A stretch of 5,773 nt of DNA from an uncultured Oscillospiraceae bacterium (GTDB lineage: Bacteria > Bacillota > Clostridia > Oscillospirales > Acutalibacteraceae): assembly GCA_902495835.1 (NCBI GenBank), contig CABUYS010000087.1, positions 1 to 5,773 on the forward strand, in the 5' to 3' direction. Below, piece by piece: positions 1-5,006 of the stretch (its first letter is position 1; each line of letters opens with the position of its first letter). The notes beneath the pieces are model-generated. The model saw nothing but the letters and a program-made list of their open reading frames with translations. It searched no databases and was not told the origin of the DNA. A program made the position numbers and the translations under genes.

Positions 1-1234
1 AGTATTCCTCACATTTTTTAATTTTTCCAATTGCCTCATCTATTTCTTTATCGGGACTACTAGAGTCATCTGCACTTGCAGCCTCACTGGTTAAACTTTC
101 TGACTGAAGAAGAAAGCCGTTTCTTTCTGCTTTTTCTTTTTCTGCTTTTTCTTTTGCTGCTTTTGCTGCTTTTTCTGCTTCTTCTATTTCTTTCACAATT
201 TCTCTATTAATTACAACTTCTTCTTCACTACTATAAATACTGCTGAAAATCTTATACAAATCTTCATTTGATATGAAAGGAAAGGCATCTTTTAATTTCG
301 CCAATTTTATATAAGATGAAACAAATTCGTCAAATTTTACGCCATTAACCGAAACATCGCGTAGCTTATCATTTTCTTTCATAACATGCTTTACAAAAGA
401 TACAAACGTACGAAGGTCTAAATCTTTCACATCTTCTTCATTATTTAGTATATTATCAACCACAGCTATAAAGAAATTATTATTAAGTTCCTCTATACGA
501 TATTCTTTACCATATTTTTTACATGATTTTAAAAATCCAAAAACCAATTTATTTATACTCTTATCCCGAAAAAATCTAGCCTCCGGATGTTGTGATGTAC
601 TCCATGATGTCATAAATACTTCACGTACAATATTAATTAAATTACATTTGAACTCACGTTCAAAATCGTCTAATGATTTCTTTAAAATTGGTTCATTACG
701 TATCAATTCATGAACGTCATCAACTGATTCGTCTCCACACTTTGCACGTTTTAATTTTTCCCTTAATTCCTCTAACTCTACTATCTTAGTTATTGTTTCT
801 GATTCCAATCGCAAACTTATGCATCCACCGCATCTACCGTATCCAGTGTATCCAGTGTATCCAGTGTATTTACTGTATCTACTGTATTCACTATCAATTT
901 GCATAATTTCTAAATTTTTTAATTCTAAGAATTCCTTAAAATCATCAATTTTTTTTATCGCTTCATGTATTTCTTCACCGGGACTACTAATTTTGGAATC
1001 ACAGTCATCTACACTTGCAGCCTTATCTGCCTTTTCTGCTTCTGCTGCTTTTACTTTTGCTGCTTCTGTTTCTCTCTGTACTCTAAATCCCGGTGTTTTT
1101 GCGGATGGTGTTTTTGCAGGTATTTCCGCAGGGTCTTTTCCATCCATTGCACTTGCGGAATTAATGCCAAACAACGTCGTCAACGTTGCAACGCTACACA
1201 TTACCGACAAAACCTTAGATACTTTCTTCTTCAT
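1..1234 (-). CDS. Secreted Ala/Glu/Lys-rich repeat protein, partial (3' end outside the window)
   Basis: An unbroken frame runs from ATG at 1234 to the left edge, giving at least 411 residues with no stop seen. The start is fixed by a GGAGG site at 1242-1246, 7 nt upstream, and by a good promoter further up. Residues 1-29 are a type-I signal peptide (basic MKKK, hydrophobic core, ASA at 27-29). Then come a Pro/Lys linker, an Ala/Glu/Lys helix-forming stretch (about 54-72), an acidic Ser/Asp motif (72-102), a Tyr-x-x repeat (117-132) followed by CGGC (135-138), and a long charged, probably helical region (about 140-350). A second Ala/Lys/Glu stretch (352-371) and a second copy of the acidic motif (385-411) end the visible part. 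There is no membrane anchor or LPXTG in view. I do not recognise the family. Promoter and signal peptide are nearly identical to those of the gene at 1490-2569, and the bodies may be distantly related. Export is well supported; function is unknown. Confidence 0.88.
   Translation of the reverse strand, partial: MKKKVSKVLSVMCSVATLTTLFGINSASAMDGKDPAEIPAKTPSAKTPGFRVQRETEAAKVKAAEAEKADKAASVDDCDSKISSPGEEIHEAIKKIDDFKEFLELKNLEIMQIDSEYSRYSKYTGYTGYTGYGRCGGCISLRLESETITKIVELEELREKLKRAKCGDESVDDVHELIRNEPILKKSLDDFEREFKCNLINIVREVFMTSWSTSQHPEARFFRDKSINKLVFGFLKSCKKYGKEYRIEELNNNFFIAVVDNILNNEEDVKDLDLRTFVSFVKHVMKENDKLRDVSVNGVKFDEFVSSYIKLAKLKDAFPFISNEDLYKIFSSIYSSEEEVVINREIVKEIEEAEKAAKAAKEKAEKEKAERNGFLLQSESLTSEAASADDSSSPDKEIDEAIGKIKKCEEY
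53..82 (-). repeat. Internal duplicated module, copy B (partner at 980-1021)
   Basis: This stretch matches 980-1021 closely apart from a 12-nt (four-codon) gap. Both copies encode AAS-x-DD followed by a Ser run, Pro, then an E-I-x-E-A-I-x-K-I helix (residues 385-405 here, 72-96 in the partner). In both copies an Ala/Lys/Glu-rich segment precedes it. The protein therefore contains the same helix-plus-acidic-linker module at least twice. Confidence 0.75.
842..886 (-). repeat. 9-bp tandem repeat encoding Tyr-x-x units
   Basis: Five 9-bp units lie in register at 842, 851, 860, 869 and 878. The first three are identical (tccagtgta) and the other two are degenerate; a further degenerate copy sits at 833-841. 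On the minus strand, in the frame of the secreted protein, they encode Y-S-R, Y-S-K and then Y-T-G three times, ending in Y-G-R-C-G-G-C. The identical copies suggest recent slippage, and each unit adds exactly three residues, so the frame is kept. Confidence 0.85.
980..1021 (-). repeat. Internal duplicated module, copy A (partner at 53-82)
   Basis: This is the N-terminal copy of the module in the secreted protein at 1-1234. It starts with the same gggactacta string seen at 53 and ends with cacttgcagc, as the partner does. It carries a four-codon insertion between the DD and the SSP residues compared with the other copy. Confidence 0.75.
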
Positions 1235-1274
1235 ACTGTTTCCTCCACTAAATTTAATATATATCTATTGCGTC

Positions 1275-1303
1275 ATTGTAGCACTGTTCTAACAATAGTT
1301 CAA
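1275..1303 (-). promoter_or_regulatory. Sigma-70/A-type promoter of the gene at 1-1234
   Basis: Minus-strand -35 TTGAAC (1298-1303) and -10 TACAAT (1275-1280) are separated by exactly 17 bp. TGC directly before the -10 box makes it an extended -10. The start of transcription would fall near 1268, giving a leader of about 34 nt that holds GGAGG at 1242-1246. Confidence 0.82.
1283..1299 (-). promoter_or_regulatory. Operator-like palindrome between -35 and -10 (one arm position changed)
   Basis: The arms actgtt and aatagt flank a 5-bp centre and lie in the promoter spacer, touching the -35 box. The equivalent site at 2618-2634 is a perfect 6-bp inverted repeat. The position is typical of a repressor site, but no regulator is visible in the window, so its role is inferred. 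Confidence 0.45.
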
Positions 1304-1376
1304 TATTATTTTTTTAATTTTAACAAATTGTAAAAATTAGTGTTGATTTTTAATTCAATTAATATATATATAATAA

Positions 1377-1405
1377 AAAATCCTCGAGCTGAACTTGAGG
1401 ATTTT
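1377..1405 (-). terminator. Intrinsic terminator of the gene at 1490-2569
   Basis: A nine-base-pair stem (1380-1388 with 1394-1402, one G-U pair) closes a 5-nt loop, and A/T flanks can extend it by three pairs. On the minus strand the stem is followed by a run of six T. It lies about 85 nt after the TAA at 1490 and directly before the shared promoter cassette of the next gene. Confidence 0.82.
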
Positions 1406-1427
1406 GTTTGTTAAAAAACGTACAATT

Positions 1428-1494
1428 AATCAATTTTAAAAAAGAATGTGAACAAGCGCCTGTGAGAAAATTTTTCTGAAAAATCAATTTTAAA
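1428..1494. repeat. 13-bp direct repeat flanking the end of the gene at 1490-2569
   Basis: The string aatcaattttaaa occurs at 1428-1440 and again at 1482-1494, the second copy spanning the stop codon. The 41 bases between them show nothing else I can name. It may be the trace of a small duplication, or chance in AT-rich DNA. Confidence 0.35.
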
Positions 1495-2569
1495 TGAACT
1501 CCACGTTCAATTCATCTACTTTATAAATTGACCAATGTTTCAACTCATCTAACTCTCTTTCAGAATTAAGGATCATAGCTATGAAAAAAACTGTTTCATA
1601 AATACGATAGTTTTTATCTTTTTCGTCCATTTTGCTCGCTAACATGGCATCCAATTGTTTTGCTACACCATTGATACCCAACCCAAATTCTTCAAATTTT
1701 TTACTTTTTTCCTCGATTTTTTCATCAGGAGTTCTTCCCAGATCATTCAAACTGAATATTAAAGAATCCACAAAAGATGTAAGGATATCTAATTCTTTAC
1801 AATTCATAGTTGTTATATTTGACATGTTTCTAGCCATTATACTAGAAACATCTATCAAATTACGGTCATTCAACATATCTCTTTTTAAATAATCATTATA
1901 AAAATTTGCTAATTTATAAATACACACTAATACAAATGTTTTTATATCAGTATAATCAAGATTTTCCATGTCTTTATCAGACAGTTTCTTAACTTCTCGG
2001 GCAAGGCAATACAATTCAGAATAGATCTCTTCTTCTAATTCTTTTAATTCCTCATCTCTACTTTTTTCCCATGGAGATTCTTCATCACTACAATAGCCTT
2101 CCTCAGGTTCAACTTCAACTACTGGTTCAACTTCGACTACTGGTTTAGTTTCAACTCTCGGTTCAGTTTTGGAGGTATGTGGCCTGTCTCCTAATTTTAC
2201 ATGTTCTTCCCCTGCTTTTTCGAGATTCTTTTGCTTTTCCAACACATATTTGTTATATTCTTCTTCAATTTTTACTAACATTTCTCTTTCGTTGCGTGTG
2301 CGAAAATGAAATTCATCAACTTGTGAATATAATTTTTTAAATAATTCCTTATCTACATCTGAATATTTTTTTTTAAATTTCTTAAATAATTTCGACCATA
2401 ATACATCACGTTTTTTTCTATGTGTTCCGGATCTGGAACTTTTTTCGGAATCAGCTACAGCAGCTCCTTTTGGTTCATCCATTGCACTTGCGGAATTAAT
2501 ACTAAACAACGTCGCCAACGTTGCAACGCTACACATTACCGACAAAACCTTAGATATTTTTTTCTTCAT
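1490..2569 (-). CDS. Secreted helical protein with acidic Pro-Val repeat linker, unknown function
   Basis: The protein has 359 residues and ends in TAA. ATG at 2569 is chosen because GGAGG lies 7 nt upstream (2577-2581); the frame stays open to an ATG at 2611, but that codon overlaps the -10 box, so it cannot be the start of this transcript. Residues 1-29 form a type-I signal peptide ending ASA, almost identical to that of the gene at 1-1234. A basic patch follows (RKKR at 51-54, then a Lys-rich helix from about 56 to 75), then a charged helix to about 120. A hexapeptide linker with two VVEVEP units occupies about 136-155, and a mainly helical domain runs from about 160 to 359. No other membrane segment, anchor motif or catalytic signature is seen. 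I do not recognise the family. It has its own promoter (2610-2638) and terminator (1377-1405), so it is probably transcribed alone. Export is well supported; function is unknown. Confidence 0.93.
   Translation of the reverse strand: MKKKISKVLSVMCSVATLATLFSINSASAMDEPKGAAVADSEKSSRSGTHRKKRDVLWSKLFKKFKKKYSDVDKELFKKLYSQVDEFHFRTRNEREMLVKIEEEYNKYVLEKQKNLEKAGEEHVKLGDRPHTSKTEPRVETKPVVEVEPVVEVEPEEGYCSDEESPWEKSRDEELKELEEEIYSELYCLAREVKKLSDKDMENLDYTDIKTFVLVCIYKLANFYNDYLKRDMLNDRNLIDVSSIMARNMSNITTMNCKELDILTSFVDSLIFSLNDLGRTPDEKIEEKSKKFEEFGLGINGVAKQLDAMLASKMDEKDKNYRIYETVFFIAMILNSERELDELKHWSIYKVDELNVEFI
2106..2165 (-). repeat. 18-bp tandem repeat encoding the VVEVEP linker
   Basis: About 3.3 copies of an 18-bp unit start at 2106, 2124, 2142 and 2160. 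The first two differ at one base, and the third and fourth are more diverged. They encode the hexapeptide series R-V-E-T-K-P, V-V-E-V-E-P, V-V-E-V-E-P. Such Pro/Glu/Val runs are usually extended spacers, here between the N-terminal basic helix and the C-terminal domain. Confidence 0.8.
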
Positions 2570-2609
2570 ACTGTTTCCTCCACTAAATTTAATATATATC
2601 TGTTGCGTC

Positions 2610-2638
2610 ATTGTAGCACTGTTTTAACAACAGTTCAA
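2610..2638 (-). promoter_or_regulatory. Sigma-70/A-type promoter of the gene at 1490-2569
   Basis: Minus-strand -35 TTGAAC (2633-2638), a 17-bp spacer and -10 TACAAT (2610-2615) with TGC in front (extended -10). Both boxes are identical to those of the promoter at 1275-1303. The ribosome binding site GGAGG follows at 2577-2581. Confidence 0.82.
2618..2634 (-). promoter_or_regulatory. Perfect operator-like palindrome in the promoter spacer
   Basis: The plus strand reads actgtt, ttaac, aacagt: a perfect 6-bp inverted repeat with a 5-bp centre. It overlaps the -35 box and fills most of the spacer. A repressor bound here would block polymerase. No candidate regulator is encoded in the window. 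Confidence 0.5.
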
Positions 2639-2710
2639 TATTATTTTTTTAATTTTAACAAATTGTAAAAATTAGTGTTGATTTTTAATTCAATTAATAT
2701 ATATATAATA

Positions 2711-2741
2711 AAAATACCGCCTGCTTTAAAAGCAGGCGTAT
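2711..2741 (-). terminator. Intrinsic terminator of the gene at 2753-3793
   Basis: A GC-rich stem (gcctgct 2719-2725 with agcaggc 2731-2737, extendable by a C-G pair and, past a one-base bulge, by A/T pairs) has a 5-nt loop and is followed on the minus strand by TATTTTTATT. It begins 11 nt after the TAG at 2753. Confidence 0.88.
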
Positions 2742-2752
2742 TGTCTCTTTTC

Positions 2753-3793
2753 CTATTTACATTTCTCTACATTATCTAGATAGTCACGCTTAAAATTCCT
2801 TATCAGTTTCTCAAGTTCACCATTACGTTCCATATAAAGGCCATATACCCTTACTTCTTTTACTTCAAATTCACTTGGTTTTGTGAACATTTCTGCCCCA
2901 AACAATGCAATAGCGGCAAGTTCCATATAAACTTTATTATTTCTTAGATATTTATCACATATTATAGTAAGTACTAATTCTCCTAATTTATTATGCGGCA
3001 AAAAACACAATATACTATTCAGTGCACCAAGCGGTACATCACACGGTATTCTATTCCGTATATTATTCAGTATATCACCCGGTATACTACTCTCTATATT
3101 ATCCAGTATATCACCCGGTATACTACTCTCCATAATATCACTCAGTATTTTACGCAGTGCATTATTATGCTTCATATCCTTCATTATATCCTTCAGGATA
3201 TAATTAGGTAGTCCACCAGCGGAAAAGACTCTTACCTTCATATCACGATCGTTGTAAAACCCGCGAAGTCTTTGATAGAAAGACCAAAGGATTCCGGTGA
3301 TTTCATCTTCTTCTTTCGAAATTGTATTCCTATCTTTAAGTGACATATTTTCACCAACGGTACCTTCATATTTCGGTGTTCCAGAACGACCCCAAGAAGT
3401 AGTTTCTCCGGAAGTTCCTGCGCTCGCATCTAACTGGGTTTGAGCTGATGCAGCAGCTGGTGTACTTTCCCCTTCTGCAGTTGTTGGTACTGGCATAAGT
3501 ACGGGCGGTTCATCCTCGGCCGACTCAGTAGCTGTATCAGGTTTAGCTACTTCAGATATAGGTTCTTCAGTCACTACTATGACAGGTTTTCTCTTACGTA
3601 CGGGTTCCTCTTCTTTTCCTCTGACATCCCTCGGACGCTTTACTGCTGTTGCACTCTTTCTAGAATTATCCGAGTTAGCCGCCGAATCTGTTTTACCTTT
3701 TGTCGCACCAACAAAGCTTGGACCTACAACACTTGACAAAAATAATGTACTACATAACAATAATGAAATTTTTTTAGATAAATCTTTTTTCAT
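2753..3793 (-). CDS. Secreted protein with basic bipartite motif and IPGDIL repeats, paralogue of the next gene upstream
   Basis: The protein has 346 residues and ends in TAG. The ATG at 3793 has GAAGGG 6 nt upstream (3800-3805). Residues 1-30 are a signal peptide with an LLLCSTLFLSSVV core and likely cleavage after VGA (28-30). A low-complexity linker follows, with KR at 52-53 and RKRK at 66-69, then an acidic/Pro/Ala/Thr stretch to about 140. The C-terminal domain (about 150-346) contains a 12-residue tandem repeat built on S-S-I-P-G-D-I-L (about 218-253). Residues 1-120 are nearly the same as in the gene at 3848-4633. After that only scattered matches remain, such as PHNKLGELVLTI here against PDNTLGRIVSTI there, so the C-terminal domains are diverged relatives. 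It lies 54 bp downstream of that paralogue, with no terminator between, so co-transcription is likely. The Cys in the signal core does not fit a lipobox. Function is unknown. Confidence 0.93.
   Translation of the reverse strand: MKKDLSKKISLLLCSTLFLSSVVGPSFVGATKGKTDSAANSDNSRKSATAVKRPRDVRGKEEEPVRKRKPVIVVTEEPISEVAKPDTATESAEDEPPVLMPVPTTAEGESTPAAASAQTQLDASAGTSGETTSWGRSGTPKYEGTVGENMSLKDRNTISKEEDEITGILWSFYQRLRGFYNDRDMKVRVFSAGGLPNYILKDIMKDMKHNNALRKILSDIMESSIPGDILDNIESSIPGDILNNIRNRIPCDVPLGALNSILCFLPHNKLGELVLTIICDKYLRNNKVYMELAAIALFGAEMFTKPSEFEVKEVRVYGLYMERNGELEKLIRNFKRDYLDNVEKCK
3035..3142 (-). repeat. 36-bp tandem repeat encoding 12-residue IPGDIL units
   Basis: Three 36-bp units lie at 3035-3070, 3071-3106 and 3107-3142. 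The first 24 bases of the second and third are identical. The first differs from the second at 7 of 36 positions. Each encodes 12 residues around S-S-I-P-G-D-I-L-D-N-I, so copy-number change keeps the frame. The gene's paralogue lacks the repeat, so it arose or expanded after the duplication. Confidence 0.88.
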
Positions 3794-3816
3794 AATAATC
3801 CCTTCAGAACTTTATT
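3434..3816 (-). repeat. Leader-linker duplication, copy 1 (partner 4274-4656)
   Basis: It aligns without gaps to 4274-4656 at a constant 840-bp offset. I count about 29 mismatches in 383 bases (about 92%), with two 60-base lines (3481-3540 and 3721-3780) fully identical. It covers the ribosome binding site, the signal peptide and the linker to about residue 120. Confidence 0.93.
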
Positions 3817-3847
3817 AACCTATTTTTTATAAAAAACAATTAAATAT

Positions 3848-4633
3848 TTATAAATACATTTCACGAATACGGATTGCTAAGCTCACAACATCATCAAGAA
3901 GTTCTCCATTTAACCTGTTTTGCTTTATATTACTGAATTTTCCGATTTCACATGCTATAGGTTTTAAAGATTTGGCAAGTTCAGACAAACCTGGCAAATT
4001 TTTCATCTCCCCACTAGTCTCTATAGTACTTACTATCCTTCCTAACGTATTATCCGGTACACAAACATAAACGACGGCTTCTAACACAGCAGGCAATTCA
4101 TTTTTTTGACAAAGTTCCTTATATAATTGAAGACTTATTTGATTAATTCTGTTTTCATCTTCCGAAAAATTCATCGCCAATTCAACTTGCATTGCTCCAT
4201 CCCTAATGGGGAGGTCCGGTGTTCCATCATAAGTAGGCATTTTCTTTTTTTTAGTGTCTTCGTCCGTACTTGGCTGGGTTTGACCTGATGCAGCAGCCTG
4301 TGCATTTTCCCCTTCTGCAGTTGTTGGTACTGGCATAAGTACGGGCGGTTCATCCTCGGCCGACTCAGTAGCTGTATCAGGTGTAGCCGCTTCAGATATA
4401 GATTCTTCAGTAACTACTACGACGGGTTTTCTCTTACGTACGGGTTTCTCTTTTTCTCCTCCGACATCCCCCGGACGCTTTACTGCTGCTGCACTATTTT
4501 TAGAACTGCTAGAGTTAGCCGCCGAATCTGTTTTACCTTTTGTCGCACCGACAAAGCTTGGACCTACAACACTTGACAAAAATAATGTACTACATAACAA
4601 TAATGAAATTTTTTTAGATAAATCTTTTTTCAT
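3848..4633 (-). CDS. Secreted protein with basic bipartite motif, short paralogue
   Basis: The protein has 261 residues and ends in TAA. The ATG at 4633 has a strong GGAGGG site (4640-4645) 6 nt upstream. Residues 1-30 form a signal peptide identical to that of the gene at 2753-3793. The linker carries KR at 52-53, 12 intervening residues, then RKRK at 66-69, followed by an acidic, Pro/Ala/Thr-rich stretch to about 120. A Lys-rich patch (KKKK near 130) leads into a small, mostly helical C-terminal domain of about 120 residues. That domain aligns loosely with the paralogue's but lacks its 12-residue repeat and is much shorter. It is the first gene of a probable two-gene transcript, with a TATAAT box 20 nt before the ATG. 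No enzyme motif, anchor or later membrane segment is visible, and the family is not recognised. Confidence 0.92.
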   Translation of the reverse strand: MKKDLSKKISLLLCSTLFLSSVVGPSFVGATKGKTDSAANSSSSKNSAAAVKRPGDVGGEKEKPVRKRKPVVVVTEESISEAATPDTATESAEDEPPVLMPVPTTAEGENAQAAASGQTQPSTDEDTKKKKMPTYDGTPDLPIRDGAMQVELAMNFSEDENRINQISLQLYKELCQKNELPAVLEAVVYVCVPDNTLGRIVSTIETSGEMKNLPGLSELAKSLKPIACEIGKFSNIKQNRLNGELLDDVVSLAIRIREMYL

Positions 4634-4656
4634 AATAATCCCTCCAGAGTTTTATT
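4274..4656 (-). repeat. Leader-linker duplication, copy 2 (partner 3434-3816)
   Basis: This is the second copy of the block described at 3434-3816. Similarity fades just upstream of the ribosome binding site: this copy reads TATAAT where the other reads GTTAAT. The promoter may therefore be intact only before the first gene of the pair. Confidence 0.93.
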
Positions 4657-4659
4657 ATA
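4654..4659 (-). promoter_or_regulatory. Candidate -10 box for the gene pair 4633-2753
   Basis: A perfect TATAAT lies 20 nt before the ATG. At 16-18 bp upstream there is no good -35 (TGAGAA at 17), and the transcript leader would be only about 14 nt, so this is uncertain. An alternative is TTGCAA (4718-4723) with TGTAAA (4694-4699) at 18 bp spacing. Confidence 0.42.
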
Positions 4660-4792
4660 CAACTTCTAATTAAAATTTCTCATTAATTTATTCTTTACAA
4701 AAAAATCACTTAAAAATTTGCAAACATTATTTTGAATTAATCGTGAGAGTTTTAATTTTTAATCACAAACATTTAATACCTATAAATTAAAT

Positions 4793-4818
4793 AAGGAAGA
4801 GCTTAAAAGCTCCTCCTT
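4793..4818 (-). terminator. Terminator-like hairpin
   Basis: An 11-bp stem with one A/C mismatch (4793-4803 with 4808-4818) closes a 4-nt loop. On the minus strand it is followed by TATTTAATTTA, a broken T-tract. It would end transcripts from the coiled-coil gene before the next promoter. The plus-strand side has a poorer tail. Confidence 0.55.
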
Positions 4819-4819
4819 T

Positions 4820-5006
4820 AAACAAATATTTTAACCTAAACGTCTTTTTAAGTTTTTTTGTGCCTAATTTTCAAGTTGAATTTGCGTGAAAAACTTATAT
4901 GGAAAACTTCATGTATACAGATACTTCCTGTACACCAATTTTAAACTAAAGTCTTTGTAAAAACACATTTGTACGGTATTTTTATTAACTTTTTAACCAA
5001 ACCAAC
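4820..5006. other. AT-rich gap with no supportable gene
   Basis: No frame longer than about 20 codons with a ribosome binding site was found on either strand. The only structure seen is a small imperfect inverted repeat, tgtatacag (4912-4920) against ctgtaca (4928-4934). Together with the hairpin at 4793-4818 and the tail at 5007-5245 it makes up the 612-bp gap between genes. Confidence 0.6.

Larger units (their letters stand above)
1141..1379 (-). repeat. Promoter-to-signal-peptide cassette, copy 1 (partner 2476-2714)
   Basis: The stretch aligns without gaps to 2476-2714 at a constant offset of 1335 bp. I count 8 mismatches in 239 bases (about 97% identity), all of them transitions. The block contains, in transcription order, an AT-rich stretch, promoter, palindrome, ribosome binding site and the first 31 codons. 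Identity stops abruptly just after the signal-peptide cleavage site at one end and at the T-tract of the upstream gene's terminator at the other. Confidence 0.95.
2476..2714 (-). repeat. Promoter-to-signal-peptide cassette, copy 2 (partner 1141-1379)
   Basis: This is the second copy of the 239-bp block described at 1141-1379. Inside the coding part the two copies differ at five bases, giving three conservative changes in the signal peptide (V5I, T19A, G23S). The other three changes are in the promoter region: one near the transcription start, one in the centre of the palindrome and one in its arm. Confidence 0.95.

Noticed and set aside
842..886. CRISPR-like array
   Set aside because: The units are 9 bp with no spacers and lie in frame within a gene. 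The 18-bp and 36-bp repeats are likewise coding tandem repeats.
1289..1303. LexA-like box (GAAC-N4-GTT) at the cassette promoter
   Set aside because: The last base of the Firmicutes GAAC-N4-GTTC pattern is missing in both copies, while the ACTGTT-N5-AACAGT palindrome is better conserved.
1327..1332. Second TACAAT upstream of the cassette promoter
   Set aside because: No acceptable -35 lies 16-18 bp upstream. A TTGAAT occurs only at 20-bp spacing.
819..1333. Two overlapping plus-strand open frames (157 and 122 codons)
   Set aside because: They lie antisense to the signal peptide and N-terminal region of the secreted gene. Their Pro-Val-Tyr repeat is just the 9-bp repeat read backwards, and neither has a ribosome binding site.
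2570..2611. Upstream start (ATG at 2611) for the gene at 1490-2569
   Set aside because: The codon overlaps the -10 box, the extra 14 residues would spoil the signal peptide, and the GGAGG site is placed for ATG 2569.
2420..2668. Plus-strand open frame of 82 codons
   Set aside because: It is antisense to the second copy of the promoter cassette. Its close match to the frame at 965-1333 follows from the DNA duplication, not from coding.
2993..3211. Plus-strand Tyr/Ile/Thr repeat frame
   Set aside because: It is the 36-bp repeat of the minus-strand gene read on the wrong strand.
3238..3429. Minus-strand 63-codon frame
   Set aside because: It is an alternative frame inside the clearly coding gene at 2753-3793, with no start signals.
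3740..3793. Lipoprotein signal (Cys in the LLLC context)
   Set aside because: The position before Cys is Leu rather than Gly/Ala/Ser, and the Cys sits in the middle of the hydrophobic core; VGA at 28-30 is a better type-I site. The same applies to the VMC in the other two leaders.
4171..4353. Minus-strand 60-codon frame
   Set aside because: It is an alternative frame inside the gene at 3848-4633.
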